Shown here one piece after another: positions 1 through 8,456 of a DNA stretch of 53,995 bases. The notes beneath the pieces were generated by a model. The model was not told where the DNA came from and searched no databases. It saw only the letters and a list, made by a program, of their open reading frames with translations. Each line of letters opens with the position of its first letter. Position 1 is the first letter of the stretch. The DNA comes from Bacilli bacterium (GTDB taxonomy: Bacteria; Bacillota_I; Bacilli_A; RF39; UBA660): contig JAFOMI010000013.1 of the NCBI GenBank assembly GCA_017418945.1, forward strand, positions 1 through 53,995, in the 5' to 3' direction. The translations under genes and the position numbers were made by a program.

Positions 1-1326
1 AAAGATGTTTTAGATATAGGAAAACAATTGAAAAAATATGAAGATAAAATGACTAATGAACCAGGAAATATTAGTATCATTAACAAATACATAGATATTC
101 AAGAAAAATTCATTAATCATGGTGGATATGAAATTAATACAGTGATTGATAAAGTATCATTTGGTATGAATATTAGTTATTTATTAGATAAAAAGTATGA
201 TACGTTATCTGGCGGTGAACAAAAAAGAGTAGTATTAGCATCAATAATTGTTAAAAATCCAGATATTTTACTTTTAGATGAACCAACAAATCATCTAGAT
301 ATAAATGCAATAGAATGGCTAGAAGATTATCTAAATAAATATAACGGAACTGTTGTTGTTGTTTCACATGATAGATATTTTTTAGATAAAGTAACAAATA
401 AAACAATTCTAATTGAAAATGGTAAAGCAATAGTTTTTCATTGCAATTATTCAAAATATTTAATTGAAAATGAGGAAAGAGTTGAACGAGAATTTAAAGA
501 ATACAAGGATCAACAAAAATTAATTGCAGCTTTAAAAAAGAAAATTAAACAATTAGAAGAATTTGGACGACTTGCTTATCCAGGTGGAGAACCATTTTAT
601 AAACGTGCTGAAAATATAAGAAAAAGATTAGATAGGTTAGAAAAAAAAGATAGACCAATTATAAAAAAAGAATTACCTATTAATTTTGAAATTGAAAAAA
701 GAACAGGTAAAGATGTTTTAACAATAGAAAATTATAACTTGAGTATAGATAATAACGAACTAATTAATAGTATTAATCTTAAAATAAATTATAAAGACAA
801 AATATGTATTTTAGGAAACAATGGGTGTGGTAAATCTACTTTATTAAAAAGAATAGTAAAGAATTCAAGTGATAATATTAAAATAGGAAGTAATGTTAAG
901 ATTGGATATATATCTCAGCAAATCAATTTCAACGAAGAAATATCAATTTTGGAATATGCTAGAAAGTATTTTAATGGTGAAGAATCTCATTTGAGAAGTA
1001 CTTTATGTAAGTTTCAATTTTATGGGGAAAATGTATTTAAAAAGGTAACAAAATTATCAGGTGGTGAAAAGGTTAGATTAATGCTGTTTACTTTGATCCA
1101 GGATAATTGTAATTTTATTATTTTAGATGAACCTACAAATCATATTGATATTTCAACAAAAGAAACATTAGAAGATGCACTTATTAATTATGATGGAACA
1201 ATTCTTTTTGTATCTCATGATCGATATTTTATAAATAAACTTGCGAATAAAGTGTTATACATATCTGATAAAAAGATAACTGAGTATTGTGGTAATTATG
1301 ATTATTTTACACAACATAAAAAGTAG
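1..1326 (+). CDS. ABC-F family ATPase, 5' end cut off by the window
   Basis: The reading frame is open from base 1, so the start codon and first Walker A lie upstream of the window. What remains is the end of the first ATPase domain (signature LSGGEQKR near 205-228, Walker B LLLDEPTNHLD, switch VSHDRYF), a charged helical linker rich in Lys/Glu, and a complete second ATPase domain (Walker A GNNGCGKST near 814-840, signature LSGGEKVR, Walker B IILDEPTNHID, VSHDRYF). Twin NBDs with no membrane segments define the ABC-F class, which acts on the ribosome: some members are translation factors, others protect from ribosome-targeting antibiotics. Which type this is cannot be told from the sequence alone. 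It ends at a TAG followed by a strong terminator. Confidence 0.9.
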   Translation, partial: KDVLDIGKQLKKYEDKMTNEPGNISIINKYIDIQEKFINHGGYEINTVIDKVSFGMNISYLLDKKYDTLSGGEQKRVVLASIIVKNPDILLLDEPTNHLDINAIEWLEDYLNKYNGTVVVVSHDRYFLDKVTNKTILIENGKAIVFHCNYSKYLIENEERVEREFKEYKDQQKLIAALKKKIKQLEEFGRLAYPGGEPFYKRAENIRKRLDRLEKKDRPIIKKELPINFEIEKRTGKDVLTIENYNLSIDNNELINSINLKINYKDKICILGNNGCGKSTLLKRIVKNSSDNIKIGSNVKIGYISQQINFNEEISILEYARKYFNGEESHLRSTLCKFQFYGENVFKKVTKLSGGEKVRLMLFTLIQDNCNFIILDEPTNHIDISTKETLEDALINYDGTILFVSHDRYFINKLANKVLYISDKKITEYCGNYDYFTQHKK

Positions 1327-1370
1327 AATAGTAATATTTAATTAGTTCGGAATATTTTGAGATTGCGATG

Positions 1371-1394
1371 AGACTAGAATATTCTAGTCTTTTT
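1371..1394 (+). terminator. Intrinsic terminator of the ABC-F gene
   Basis: A perfect 20-base palindrome (AGACTAGAAT and its complement, 1371-1390) is followed by a run of T. It lies 45 bases after the ABC-F stop and separates that gene from the fic promoter. Confidence 0.85.
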
Positions 1395-1401
1395 AAATTT
1401 A

Positions 1402-1434
1402 TGGTGCCATTTATGGTGCCAATTATGCTATAAT
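1402..1434 (+). promoter_or_regulatory. fic promoter with two TGGTGCCA repeats
   Basis: An extended -10 (TGcTATAAT, 1426-1434) is preceded by two direct copies of TGGTGCCA at 1402-1409 and 1414-1421, 12 bases apart, i.e. on one face of the helix if they are neighbouring protein sites. The second copy sits in the -10/-35 spacer. The Fic protein encoded downstream carries a C-terminal winged-helix-like domain, so autoregulation through these repeats is a reasonable inference, not shown. Confidence 0.6.
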
Positions 1435-1459
1435 AGGTATATAGAAGGAGAGTGAATAA

Positions 1460-2428
1460 ATGAAATTATTTGATAAAGTTGATCCTGTATTTAATATTGA
1501 TGATGAAATGAATTTCTTAATTAAAGAAATAGATAAAAAATTAAATGAAATAAAAATAAATGATAAACAAAAAAGAAAATATATGGTTTCTAAATCAAAA
1601 GTTAGATCTATTCATTCTTCACTTTCAATTGAAGCTAATTCTTTACCTTTATTTGCAGTTGAAAATATTTCATATGATAAACCAGTGTTAGGAAGAATGG
1701 ATGAAGTTCAAGAAGTAAAAAATGCTATTGAAGTCTATAACAACATTGACAAATATGATTATAAAAGTGAAAAAGATTTTTTGGATGCACATAAAATTAT
1801 GATGAGATATTTTGAAGATGATAATGGTGGCTACAGAAATCATGGAGAGGGAATAAAGAAAAATAATGAAATAATATATATGGCACCTGAATCCATACTT
1901 GTTCCATCTCTAATGAAAAGTTTATTTGAATATATAAAAGATAGTAATTTGAATTTATTATTATTATCATCTATATTCCATTATTATTTCGTAACTATAC
2001 ATCCTTTTAGTGATGGAAACGGAAGAATGGCAAGATTTTGGGTTAGTTTGATGCTTAAAAAATATAATAAAAATTTTGAATTTATTCCAATTGAAGAAGA
2101 AATATATTTTAATCAAGAGGAATATTATAATTCAATAGAAAAATGTCATATTAATTCTAATGCAAATATATTTATAAATTTTATGTTAAATACAATTAAT
2201 ATATCTTTGGACAAAATAATTAGAAGTAATAATTTTGTAATGAATGAAATTCAAAATAAGATTTATGAACTAATTGCAAGTAACAGGTTTATTACCCAAA
2301 ATGAAATTGTTGATATATTGGGCATAAGCATTAGAACAGTTAAGAGAAATTTTAAAGTGTTAATTGATAATAATATTATAGAAAGAGTTGGATCAAATAA
2401 AAAAGGATATTGGGAGATATTAAAATAG
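1460..2428 (+). CDS. Fic/DOC family protein with C-terminal helix-turn-helix
   Basis: 322 residues, with ribosome site AGAAGGAGAG upstream of the ATG. The Fic core motif HPFSDGNGRMAR begins near residue 181 and has the catalytic His and the anion-binding GNGR loop that normally transfer AMP (or another nucleotide group) to target protein hydroxyls. Near residue 56 the sequence SSLSIEANSL matches the N-terminal inhibitory helix of class II Fic proteins, whose Glu blocks the ATP site; the usual Gly after the Glu is Ala here. The last 60 residues (KIYELIASNRFITQNEIVDI and following) look like a winged helix. It appears to be a single-gene unit with its own promoter. Family assignment is secure; the target is unknown. 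Confidence 0.92.
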   Translation: MKLFDKVDPVFNIDDEMNFLIKEIDKKLNEIKINDKQKRKYMVSKSKVRSIHSSLSIEANSLPLFAVENISYDKPVLGRMDEVQEVKNAIEVYNNIDKYDYKSEKDFLDAHKIMMRYFEDDNGGYRNHGEGIKKNNEIIYMAPESILVPSLMKSLFEYIKDSNLNLLLLSSIFHYYFVTIHPFSDGNGRMARFWVSLMLKKYNKNFEFIPIEEEIYFNQEEYYNSIEKCHINSNANIFINFMLNTINISLDKIIRSNNFVMNEIQNKIYELIASNRFITQNEIVDILGISIRTVKRNFKVLIDNNIIERVGSNKKGYWEILK

Positions 2429-2513
2429 TTTGGAATATTAATATTGTAATGTCTTATTAAAAAAATAGATTATTTAGATAAGTTGATTATAACTATAGGT
2501 TTGTCGCAATATG

Positions 2514-2522
2514 TGATATAAT
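2514..2522 (+). promoter_or_regulatory. Extended -10 promoter
   Basis: TGTGATATAAT around 2512-2522 gives a TGn plus consensus -10 with no convincing -35. It precedes the reductase gene by 23 bases. Confidence 0.6.
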
Positions 2523-2545
2523 CTGTTTATAGAGAGGTTTTAATT

Positions 2546-3241
2546 ATGAGAATATTAACTATAATGGGAACACCACATAAAGGTAATACTAGAGCTATAA
2601 CAGATTTATTTTTAAAGGAATTTGAGGATGGTAATAATTCTTTTGATGAGATAGTTTTACCTAATGATTTTAATAAAATATGTTTTGGATGCGCTAATTG
2701 TATTTTAAAAGGGGAAGATAAATGCCCTCATTATAATGAGGTTAATCCTTTAATTAAAAAAATAGAGAATGCAGATTTGATTATCATGGCAACACCTGTA
2801 TTTGTTGGTTCTTGTTCAAGTGGTCTAAAAACATTGCTTGATCATTTAGCATATATGTGGTTAGTTCATAGGCCTAAAGAAAGTATGTTTAATAAAGTTG
2901 GATTAATTATTACAACTGCGGGTGGTTCTTATGTTAAACAAACGGTTAAATTATTAAAAACTAATTTTTCCTTTTTAGGAGTTCCAAGGGTTTATAATTA
3001 TGGTATAACAACTATGAAAATGGGTGGAAATTATTCTGATTATAAAGATAAAGATAAAATAAAAAAACGAATACATAAAAAAGCTAATAAAGTAAAGAAA
3101 GCTTTAATTAATAATAAAGTTGGATTTAAAACAAAATTTCTTTATAACTTATTTAAAATGACACAAAAAAATGGTTGGAATAAAATAGATGTAGATTATT
3201 GGAAAGAAAAAGGTTGGCTTGATGGTAAAAGACCTTATTAA
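2546..3241 (+). CDS. NAD(P)H-dependent FMN reductase / flavodoxin-fold oxidoreductase
   Basis: 231 residues, start preceded by AGAGAGG. The N-terminus MRILTIMGTPHKGNTRAI is the phosphate-binding loop of the flavodoxin-like FMN reductase family, and ADLIIMATPVFVGSCSSGLK is the second FMN contact loop. A cysteine-rich insert between them (CFGCANCILKGEDKCPHY, residues about 46-63) is common in the iron-sulfur flavoprotein-like branch, where it may hold a metal cluster or a disulfide. The C-terminal third is Lys/Trp-rich and not recognised. Likely a cytoplasmic reductase; substrate unknown. The next gene follows after 21 bases and is probably co-transcribed. Confidence 0.8.
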   Translation: MRILTIMGTPHKGNTRAITDLFLKEFEDGNNSFDEIVLPNDFNKICFGCANCILKGEDKCPHYNEVNPLIKKIENADLIIMATPVFVGSCSSGLKTLLDHLAYMWLVHRPKESMFNKVGLIITTAGGSYVKQTVKLLKTNFSFLGVPRVYNYGITTMKMGGNYSDYKDKDKIKKRIHKKANKVKKALINNKVGFKTKFLYNLFKMTQKNGWNKIDVDYWKEKGWLDGKRPY

Positions 3242-3262
3242 ATAAGAAAGGGCGTTTAATAT

Positions 3263-3487
3263 ATGAAATGCACTAATTGTAATATTGAAATGATAGAAGA
3301 TACAAACTTACATACTGATTATGTTGGAGGAGTAAGTTTTGAAGAACAAATATTTTTAGATTATCCTGATGAAGAAAATGGAACAAAACTTTTATTTAGT
3401 AATAAGAAAATATCTAAAAGAAGAGTAAAAGCTAGAGTTTGTCCTAAATGCGGAAAAGTAGAATTATATGTTGAATTAAATAAATAA
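3263..3487 (+). CDS. Small zinc-ribbon protein
   Basis: 74 residues with two Cys pairs, CTNC at residues 3-6 and CPKC near residues 60-63, the spacing of a zinc ribbon (resembling the YgiT-type or nucleic-acid-binding ribbon families). The middle has an acidic stretch (DYPDEENG) and a basic one (KKISKRRVKARV). A ribosome site (AGAAAGGGCG) precedes the ATG. No function is assigned; its closeness to the reductase gene suggests a shared transcript. Confidence 0.6.
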   Translation: MKCTNCNIEMIEDTNLHTDYVGGVSFEEQIFLDYPDEENGTKLLFSNKKISKRRVKARVCPKCGKVELYVELNK

Positions 3488-3529
3488 TGTGTATATGCTT
3501 TAAATATTTAAATATAGGATGGTAAGAAT

Positions 3530-4276
3530 ATGAATAAGAAAAGAAAATTAAAAAAGAAATTTAGAATATTATTAGCAGTATTTTTTTTACTTATTTTTTC
3601 ATTTGGATTAATATATTCTTTAATTAATATTTTTAATTGGAAAATAGATGTAGATAAGAATAACAATATAATTAAAGAATTAAGAAATAATATAAATGTT
3701 GATAAAGAAGATAAAGAGTATAAAGTGGATTTTAAATCTTTAAAAGAACAAAATCCTGATACTATTTGTTATTTAAAAGTAAATGGTACTAAAATAGATT
3801 ATGTAGTAGTTAAGGGTGATGATAATAATTATTATTTAAATCATAATTTTAATAAAGAATATAATAGTGCTGGATGGATATTTATGGATTATCATAATAA
3901 TCTAGTTAATGATAGAAATACTATTATATATGGTCATAATATGAAAGATGGTTCAATGTTTGGATCTTTAGCTAATACATTAAAAAAAGAATGGCAAGAC
4001 AATAAAGATAATCAAAAAATAATGTTAGTAAGAGAAGAAGGTACTTTTTATTATCAGGTATTTTCTACTTATACTATTGAACCAGAAGAATACTATATTA
4101 AAACAGAGTTTAGTTCTAATAGTGATTTTTATTCTTTTATAAAAACATTACAGATAAGATCTGATTATGACTATAATGTAGATGTTAATGAAAATGATAA
4201 AATTTTAACTTTATCTAGTTGCACTAACAGTGGAAAAAATAGAGTTGTTTTACATGCAAAATTAATTAATGAGTAG
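3530..4276 (+). CDS. srtB: Class B sortase
   Basis: 248 residues: a basic N-terminus, one membrane anchor (about 11-33), then a sortase domain. The catalytic His is His136 in YGHNM, the Cys is Cys231 in TLSSCT and the Arg is Arg238 in NRVVLHA, all in the usual order. The sequence WIFMDYHNN and the length match class B rather than class A. Sortases cut surface proteins at a sorting motif and link them to peptidoglycan or to pilins on the outer face of the membrane. No sorting-motif substrate was found in this window, so its client is elsewhere. The next gene begins at its stop codon. Confidence 0.93.
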   Translation: MNKKRKLKKKFRILLAVFFLLIFSFGLIYSLINIFNWKIDVDKNNNIIKELRNNINVDKEDKEYKVDFKSLKEQNPDTICYLKVNGTKIDYVVVKGDDNNYYLNHNFNKEYNSAGWIFMDYHNNLVNDRNTIIYGHNMKDGSMFGSLANTLKKEWQDNKDNQKIMLVREEGTFYYQVFSTYTIEPEEYYIKTEFSSNSDFYSFIKTLQIRSDYDYNVDVNENDKILTLSSCTNSGKNRVVLHAKLINE

Positions 4277-4283
4277 GAGGAAT

Positions 4284-4961
4284 ATGGAAAAAATAATAAA
4301 TTATTTATTTTCTAAACAAGATGTTAAATATAAAGATTTTCAAGCTAAATTAATACCTACAATTGATTCTATAAGTATTATAGGTGTAAGAACTAATGAA
4401 CTTAGAAATTATGCTAAAGAATTGATAAAAGAAGATTATTCGTTGTTTCTAAAAGAATTACCTCATAAATATTTTGATGAGAATCAACTCCATGCTTTTA
4501 TTATTTCGGAAATTAAAGATTATGATGAATGTATTAATTGTATAAATGAATTCTTACCTTTTGTTGATAATTGGGCAACTTGTGATCAAATGTCTCCTAA
4601 GATTTTTAAAAAAAATATAGATAAACTAATAGATAAAATATACATATGGTTAGAATCTAAAAATATATATGAAATTCGTTTTGGAATAAACATGCTTATG
4701 AAGTATTATTTAGATTCTAATTATAAAAAAGAGTATCTAGAAAAAGTTTCTAAAATAGAATCTGAAGAATATTATGTAAATATGATGATAGCGTGGTTTT
4801 TTGCAACTGCATTAGTAAAACAGTATGATGAAACAATTATTTATTTAGAAAATAAAAAATTAGATAAATGGGTTCATAATAAAACTATTCAAAAAGCAAT
4901 TGAAAGTTTTAGAATAACAAATGAGCAAAAAGAGTATTTAAGGAATTTAAAAATTAAATAG
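4284..4961 (+). CDS. DNA alkylation repair protein (AlkD-like)
   Basis: About 225 residues of HEAT-like helices. The pattern NWATCDQMSPK, YEIRFGINMLMKYY, YYVNMMIAWFFATAL and WVHNKTIQKAIESFRI matches the AlkD DNA glycosylase family, which removes bulky or charged N3/N7-alkylpurines; the aromatic and acidic positions expected to contact the lesion (Trp and Asp in WATCD, Trp in IAW) are present. An in-frame ATG exists at 4269, but AGGAGG at 4275-4280 lies inside that extension and points to 4284. The gene overlaps or abuts the end of the sortase gene, so translation is probably coupled. Confidence 0.85.
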   Translation: MEKIINYLFSKQDVKYKDFQAKLIPTIDSISIIGVRTNELRNYAKELIKEDYSLFLKELPHKYFDENQLHAFIISEIKDYDECINCINEFLPFVDNWATCDQMSPKIFKKNIDKLIDKIYIWLESKNIYEIRFGINMLMKYYLDSNYKKEYLEKVSKIESEEYYVNMMIAWFFATALVKQYDETIIYLENKKLDKWVHNKTIQKAIESFRITNEQKEYLRNLKIK

Positions 4962-5060
4962 AAACCTATAGTAGAAGTACGCAACTTTTTTTAGTAAAAA
5001 CTAAAACTTAATATGGTCAATAATTATAAAAAGTAGTATAATTATTAAAGTGAGGTAAAT

Positions 5061-5765
5061 ATGAAAAAGAAGTTATATATTTTAATAGTTTTAGTTTTAG
5101 TGGTAGTTGCTTTTTTATTTTTTTATAAGTTTAATATCATGGATAAAAAGACTGATGCATATAAATTTAAAGTAGAGTATGAGTCATTAAATAATAAAGA
5201 TAGTTATGGAAATAACAAATATAGAGAATTAAACATAGATAAGAATAATATGATTAAATATTCTTCTGCTTATGAAGTATTAAGCAAAATTAATAATAAT
5301 GAATCGTTTATAGTATATTTTGGTTTTGCTAAATGCCCATGGTGTAGAAGTATGATTGAAAACCTATTATCTTTAGCAAAACAAAATAATGAAGTTATTT
5401 ATTATGTAGATGTTTATGAAATAAGAGATATTCTTGAAGTTAAAGATGGTAATGTAATTGTATCTAAAAAAGGTGATACAAATTATATGAAATTACTTGA
5501 GAAATTAGATAATGTATTAGATGATTATTCTTTAGAAGTTGATGGTATTAAATATAATACAAATGAAAAAAGAATATATGCGCCTAATGTAGTAGCAATT
5601 ATAAATGGTAAAGCAGTTAAAAAAGTAGAGGGTGTTAGTACTAAATTAACTAATCCTTATGGAAAAATTACTAAAGAAATGAAAAAAGATTCTATTGATC
5701 AATTAAATTGTATATTTAAGTGTTTAGAAGAACAAGGGGTTTGTAAAAAACCAAATGCATGTTAA
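5061..5765 (+). CDS. Membrane-anchored thioredoxin-like protein (CPWC)
   Basis: 234 residues with an N-terminal membrane anchor (about 5-22). The segment ESFIVYFGFAKCPWCRSMIE carries a CPWC redox pair at Cys92/Cys95, followed by YYVDVYEIRDI as in thioredoxin-fold proteins. A second Cys-rich patch at the end (CIFKCLEEQGVC and a terminal Cys) is not part of the normal fold. The domain should face outward, so a role in disulfide reduction or formation of exported proteins is inferred. An extended or plain TATAAT lies about 25 bases upstream and a GTGAGG ribosome site precedes the ATG. Confidence 0.75.
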   Translation: MKKKLYILIVLVLVVVAFLFFYKFNIMDKKTDAYKFKVEYESLNNKDSYGNNKYRELNIDKNNMIKYSSAYEVLSKINNNESFIVYFGFAKCPWCRSMIENLLSLAKQNNEVIYYVDVYEIRDILEVKDGNVIVSKKGDTNYMKLLEKLDNVLDDYSLEVDGIKYNTNEKRIYAPNVVAIINGKAVKKVEGVSTKLTNPYGKITKEMKKDSIDQLNCIFKCLEEQGVCKKPNAC

Positions 5766-5776
5766 GGAGAGATATT

Positions 5777-7231
5777 ATGAGATTAGAAAATGTTTTTGAC
5801 AATTTAAATGTTAAGTTTAATAACAATATAGAAATTAATGGTATTTCTATTGATTCAAGAACAGTTAAAGAAGGATATTTATTTATCGCAATAAATGGAT
5901 TTGATATGGATGGTCATAATTTTATTAATAGTGCTATTGAAAATGGTGCAACAGCAATATTAATAGATGAAGATAGATTAGATGAATTTAAAGATTTAAA
6001 TGTAGAAATAATTACTACACCAAATACAAGAGAACTTGTTTCTTTAGTTTCATGTAATTTTTATAATAATCCATCTAGAGAATTTAAGTTAATTGGTATT
6101 ACAGGAACTAAAGGAAAAACTACAACAACATTCATGGTAAAGAGAATATTAGAAGAAGCTGGTTATAAGGTTGGTTTAGTTGGAACAGTTGCAAATTATA
6201 TTGGAAAAGAAAAATTAGAAGATGCTGATAGAACTACACCAGAACCAACAAAATTACAAGAATTATTTAGAATGATGGCAGATGCTAAATGTGATTATGT
6301 AATAATGGAAGTTTCTTCTCAAAGTTTAAAATTAGGTAGAGTAAATGGTTCTTGTTTTGATGTAGGCTTATTTACAAATCTATCAGAAGATCATATTTCA
6401 GAAAAAGAACATCCTACTATGGAAGATTATTTCTTATCTAAATCAAAATTATTTGATAAGGTAAAAAATGGTTTTACTAATGTAGATGATATTAAAGGTA
6501 AAGAATTAATTTCATTAAAACCAAATTGCAATTTTAAAACATATAGTGTTAATGAAAAATCAGATAAGCAAGCAACTAATATAAGAATAAATAATGTTGA
6601 AACTAGATTTAATTGTCTTATTGATAATGAAGATACTGAAGTAGTCATTAATATACCAGGTGGATTTACAGTATATAATGCTTTAGGAGCAATTTCTATA
6701 TGTGAATATTATAGAGTTAAGAAAGAAGATATAGTTTCAGCGTTAAAAACTGTTTCGGTTCCAGGAAGAAGTGAATTAGTTCCAAATAAATTAGGATTAG
6801 CTTTAATGATAGATTATGCTCACTCAGAAGAAAGTTTAGAAAACATTTTATCTGCAGTTAAATCATATACAAAAGGTAGAGTAATATCTGTATTTGGATG
6901 TGGTGGAGATAGAGATAATAGAAAAAGACCAAAGATGGGTATAGTTTCAGGTAAAATAGCGGATTATACAATAGTGACTTCAGATAATCCAAGAACAGAA
7001 GATCCAGAATTAATTGTTAGAGAAATAGAAGATGGTATAAAAACAGTTACTGATAAATATGAAGTAGTAGTAGATAGAACAAAAGCTATTGAAAAAGCAA
7101 TTAAAATGGCAACTAAAGAAGATTTAGTAGTGTTCGCTGGTAAAGGACATGAAACTTATCAAGAAATAAATCATATTAAACATCCTTATGATGAAAGAAT
7201 AATAATTAATGAAATAATTAAAAAAATGTAA
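5777..7231 (+). CDS. murE: UDP-MurNAc-tripeptide ligase (MurE)
   Basis: 484 residues. It adds the third amino acid to UDP-MurNAc-L-Ala-D-Glu in peptidoglycan synthesis. Mur ligase features: the N-terminal UDP-binding domain (ISIDSRTVKEGYLFIA), P-loop GITGTKGKTTT near residue 106, EVSSQSL, and the C-terminal domain with GCGGDRDNRKRP and DNPRTEDP near residue 403. DNPR is the specificity motif of meso-diaminopimelate-adding enzymes, unlike the Lys-adding staphylococcal type, so mDAP peptidoglycan is inferred. Translation start 5777 is chosen over an upstream in-frame ATG at 5759 because AAGGAGA (5764-5770) sits six bases before it. It closely follows the thioredoxin-like gene. Confidence 0.95.
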   Translation: MRLENVFDNLNVKFNNNIEINGISIDSRTVKEGYLFIAINGFDMDGHNFINSAIENGATAILIDEDRLDEFKDLNVEIITTPNTRELVSLVSCNFYNNPSREFKLIGITGTKGKTTTTFMVKRILEEAGYKVGLVGTVANYIGKEKLEDADRTTPEPTKLQELFRMMADAKCDYVIMEVSSQSLKLGRVNGSCFDVGLFTNLSEDHISEKEHPTMEDYFLSKSKLFDKVKNGFTNVDDIKGKELISLKPNCNFKTYSVNEKSDKQATNIRINNVETRFNCLIDNEDTEVVINIPGGFTVYNALGAISICEYYRVKKEDIVSALKTVSVPGRSELVPNKLGLALMIDYAHSEESLENILSAVKSYTKGRVISVFGCGGDRDNRKRPKMGIVSGKIADYTIVTSDNPRTEDPELIVREIEDGIKTVTDKYEVVVDRTKAIEKAIKMATKEDLVVFAGKGHETYQEINHIKHPYDERIIINEIIKKM

Positions 7232-7260
7232 GTTAAGTTAAATCTTAACTTATTTTTTTA
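7229..7260 (+). terminator. Terminator after murE
   Basis: Arms TAAGTTAAG and CTTAACTTA (7229-7237, 7244-7252) with a six-base loop and a T tract; the first arm overlaps the murE stop codon. Confidence 0.85.
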
Positions 7261-7308
7261 ATAATATTATGTTAAAATATATATGTTAATTAAAAAGGTG
7301 TGATATTT

Positions 7309-8172
7309 ATGAAAGAACATATAGTAAAAGAAGAGATGATATTAATAGATTATCTTAGAAAAGAATTTACAAAATTATCTAAAAATAATATTAAATCATT
7401 ATTAAGCAAAGAAATGGTAACAGTTAATAATTCTGTTCAAACTAGATATGATTATCTAGTAAAAAAAGGTGATAAGATAGTTATTAGAGAAACTAAGATT
7501 AAAGTTAAAAGATATCAAAAGGATATCAATATTTTATATGAAGATGATGATTTACTTGTTATTAATAAACCAGCAGGATTATTAACAATTGCGACTAATA
7601 AAGAAAAAGAATTTACTTTATATCATTTTGCATCTAATTATATTAAAGAAAAAAATAAGAATAATAAGATATTTATTATTCATAGATTAGATAAAGAAAC
7701 AAGTGGTATTGTAATATTTGCGAAAAATCAAAAAACAAAGAATTTATTTCAAAATGCTTGGGATAAGAATATTCTTTATAGAGGATATTATGCAGTTGTT
7801 GAAGGAACTTTAAAACAAAAAGAAGGTACAATTAAGTCATATTTAGGAGAAAACAGTGCATTTATGGTTTATAGTACTACAAAAGAAAATGGTAAACTTG
7901 CTATTACTGATTATAAAGTTTTAAAAGAAAATAAAAAATATTCTTTACTAGATATAAATATTAAAACAGGAAGAAAGAATCAAATAAGAGTTCATATGAT
8001 GGAGAATGGAAATGTCATAGTAGGAGATAAAAAGTACGGTTCTAATATAAATACTATTAATAGAATGGCTCTTCATGCATATAAATTAGAATTAATAGAT
8101 CCAAGAACAAATAAAAAGATTTCTTTTAAAACAAGCATGCCAACTATATTTAATAAATTAATAAAAATGTAA
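7309..8172 (+). CDS. RluA-family 23S rRNA pseudouridine synthase
   Basis: 287 residues. An S4-like RNA-binding domain covers about residues 1-65 (LIDYLRKEFTKLSKNNIKSL), then the synthase domain with INKPAG and the signature HRLDKETSG near 125-133, whose Asp is the catalytic base. NQIRVHM near 225 and the closing basic region complete the family pattern. It isomerises uridine in ribosomal RNA; the exact site (RluD-like or another) is not decidable here. The ATG at 7309 follows AAAAGGTG; upstream GTG at 7300 is less likely. Own extended -10 (TGtTAAAAT, 7270-7278). Confidence 0.9.
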   Translation: MKEHIVKEEMILIDYLRKEFTKLSKNNIKSLLSKEMVTVNNSVQTRYDYLVKKGDKIVIRETKIKVKRYQKDINILYEDDDLLVINKPAGLLTIATNKEKEFTLYHFASNYIKEKNKNNKIFIIHRLDKETSGIVIFAKNQKTKNLFQNAWDKNILYRGYYAVVEGTLKQKEGTIKSYLGENSAFMVYSTTKENGKLAITDYKVLKENKKYSLLDINIKTGRKNQIRVHMMENGNVIVGDKKYGSNINTINRMALHAYKLELIDPRTNKKISFKTSMPTIFNKLIKM

Positions 8173-8240
8173 AAAAATATGTATGTTTTTTATGATTTAG
8201 AAAATAATAAAAAATAATTTAAAAAAATTAAAAAACTTTG

Positions 8241-8269
8241 TTGACAAATAAGTTTAGTAATGATAAACT
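8241..8269 (+). promoter_or_regulatory. tRNA-Asn promoter
   Basis: Perfect -35 TTGACA (8241-8246), 17-base spacer, -10 TAAACT (8264-8269) with a TGa extension. It ends 20 bases before the tRNA gene. Confidence 0.8.
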
Positions 8270-8289
8270 TAATATTGTCAACGAGGAAT

Positions 8290-8365
8290 GCTTGATTAGC
8301 TCAGTTGGTAGAGCATCCGGCTGTTAACCGGCAGGTCGTAGGTCCGAGTCCTACATCAAGCGCCA
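8290..8365 (+). tRNA. tRNA-Asn (anticodon GTT), CCA encoded
   Basis: Acceptor stem GCTTGAT/ATCAAGC, D arm AGCTCAGTTGGTAGAGC, anticodon stem and loop CCGG CTGTTAA CCGG with anticodon GTT, T arm GTAGG TCCGAGT CCTAC, discriminator G and an encoded CCA. It is directly upstream of the T-box leader that appears to read this tRNA. Confidence 0.97.
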
Positions 8366-8376
8366 GTTTGATAATT

Positions 8377-8399
8377 AGAGAACTTTAAGTTCTCTTTTT
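8377..8399 (+). terminator. Terminator of tRNA-Asn
   Basis: Nine-base perfect arms AGAGAACTT/AAGTTCTCT followed by TTTTT. Confidence 0.85.
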
Positions 8400-8421
8400 C
8401 TTTTAATAAAAACATAATTGA

Positions 8422-8450
8422 TTGACTTTAACTAGTCTTTATGTTAATAT
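8422..8450 (+). promoter_or_regulatory. Promoter of the aspS-gatCAB leader
   Basis: -35 TTGACT (8422-8427), 17-base spacer, -10 TAATAT (8445-8450) preceded by TGt. Transcription should start near 8457. Confidence 0.75.
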
Positions 8451-8456
8451 AAATAT

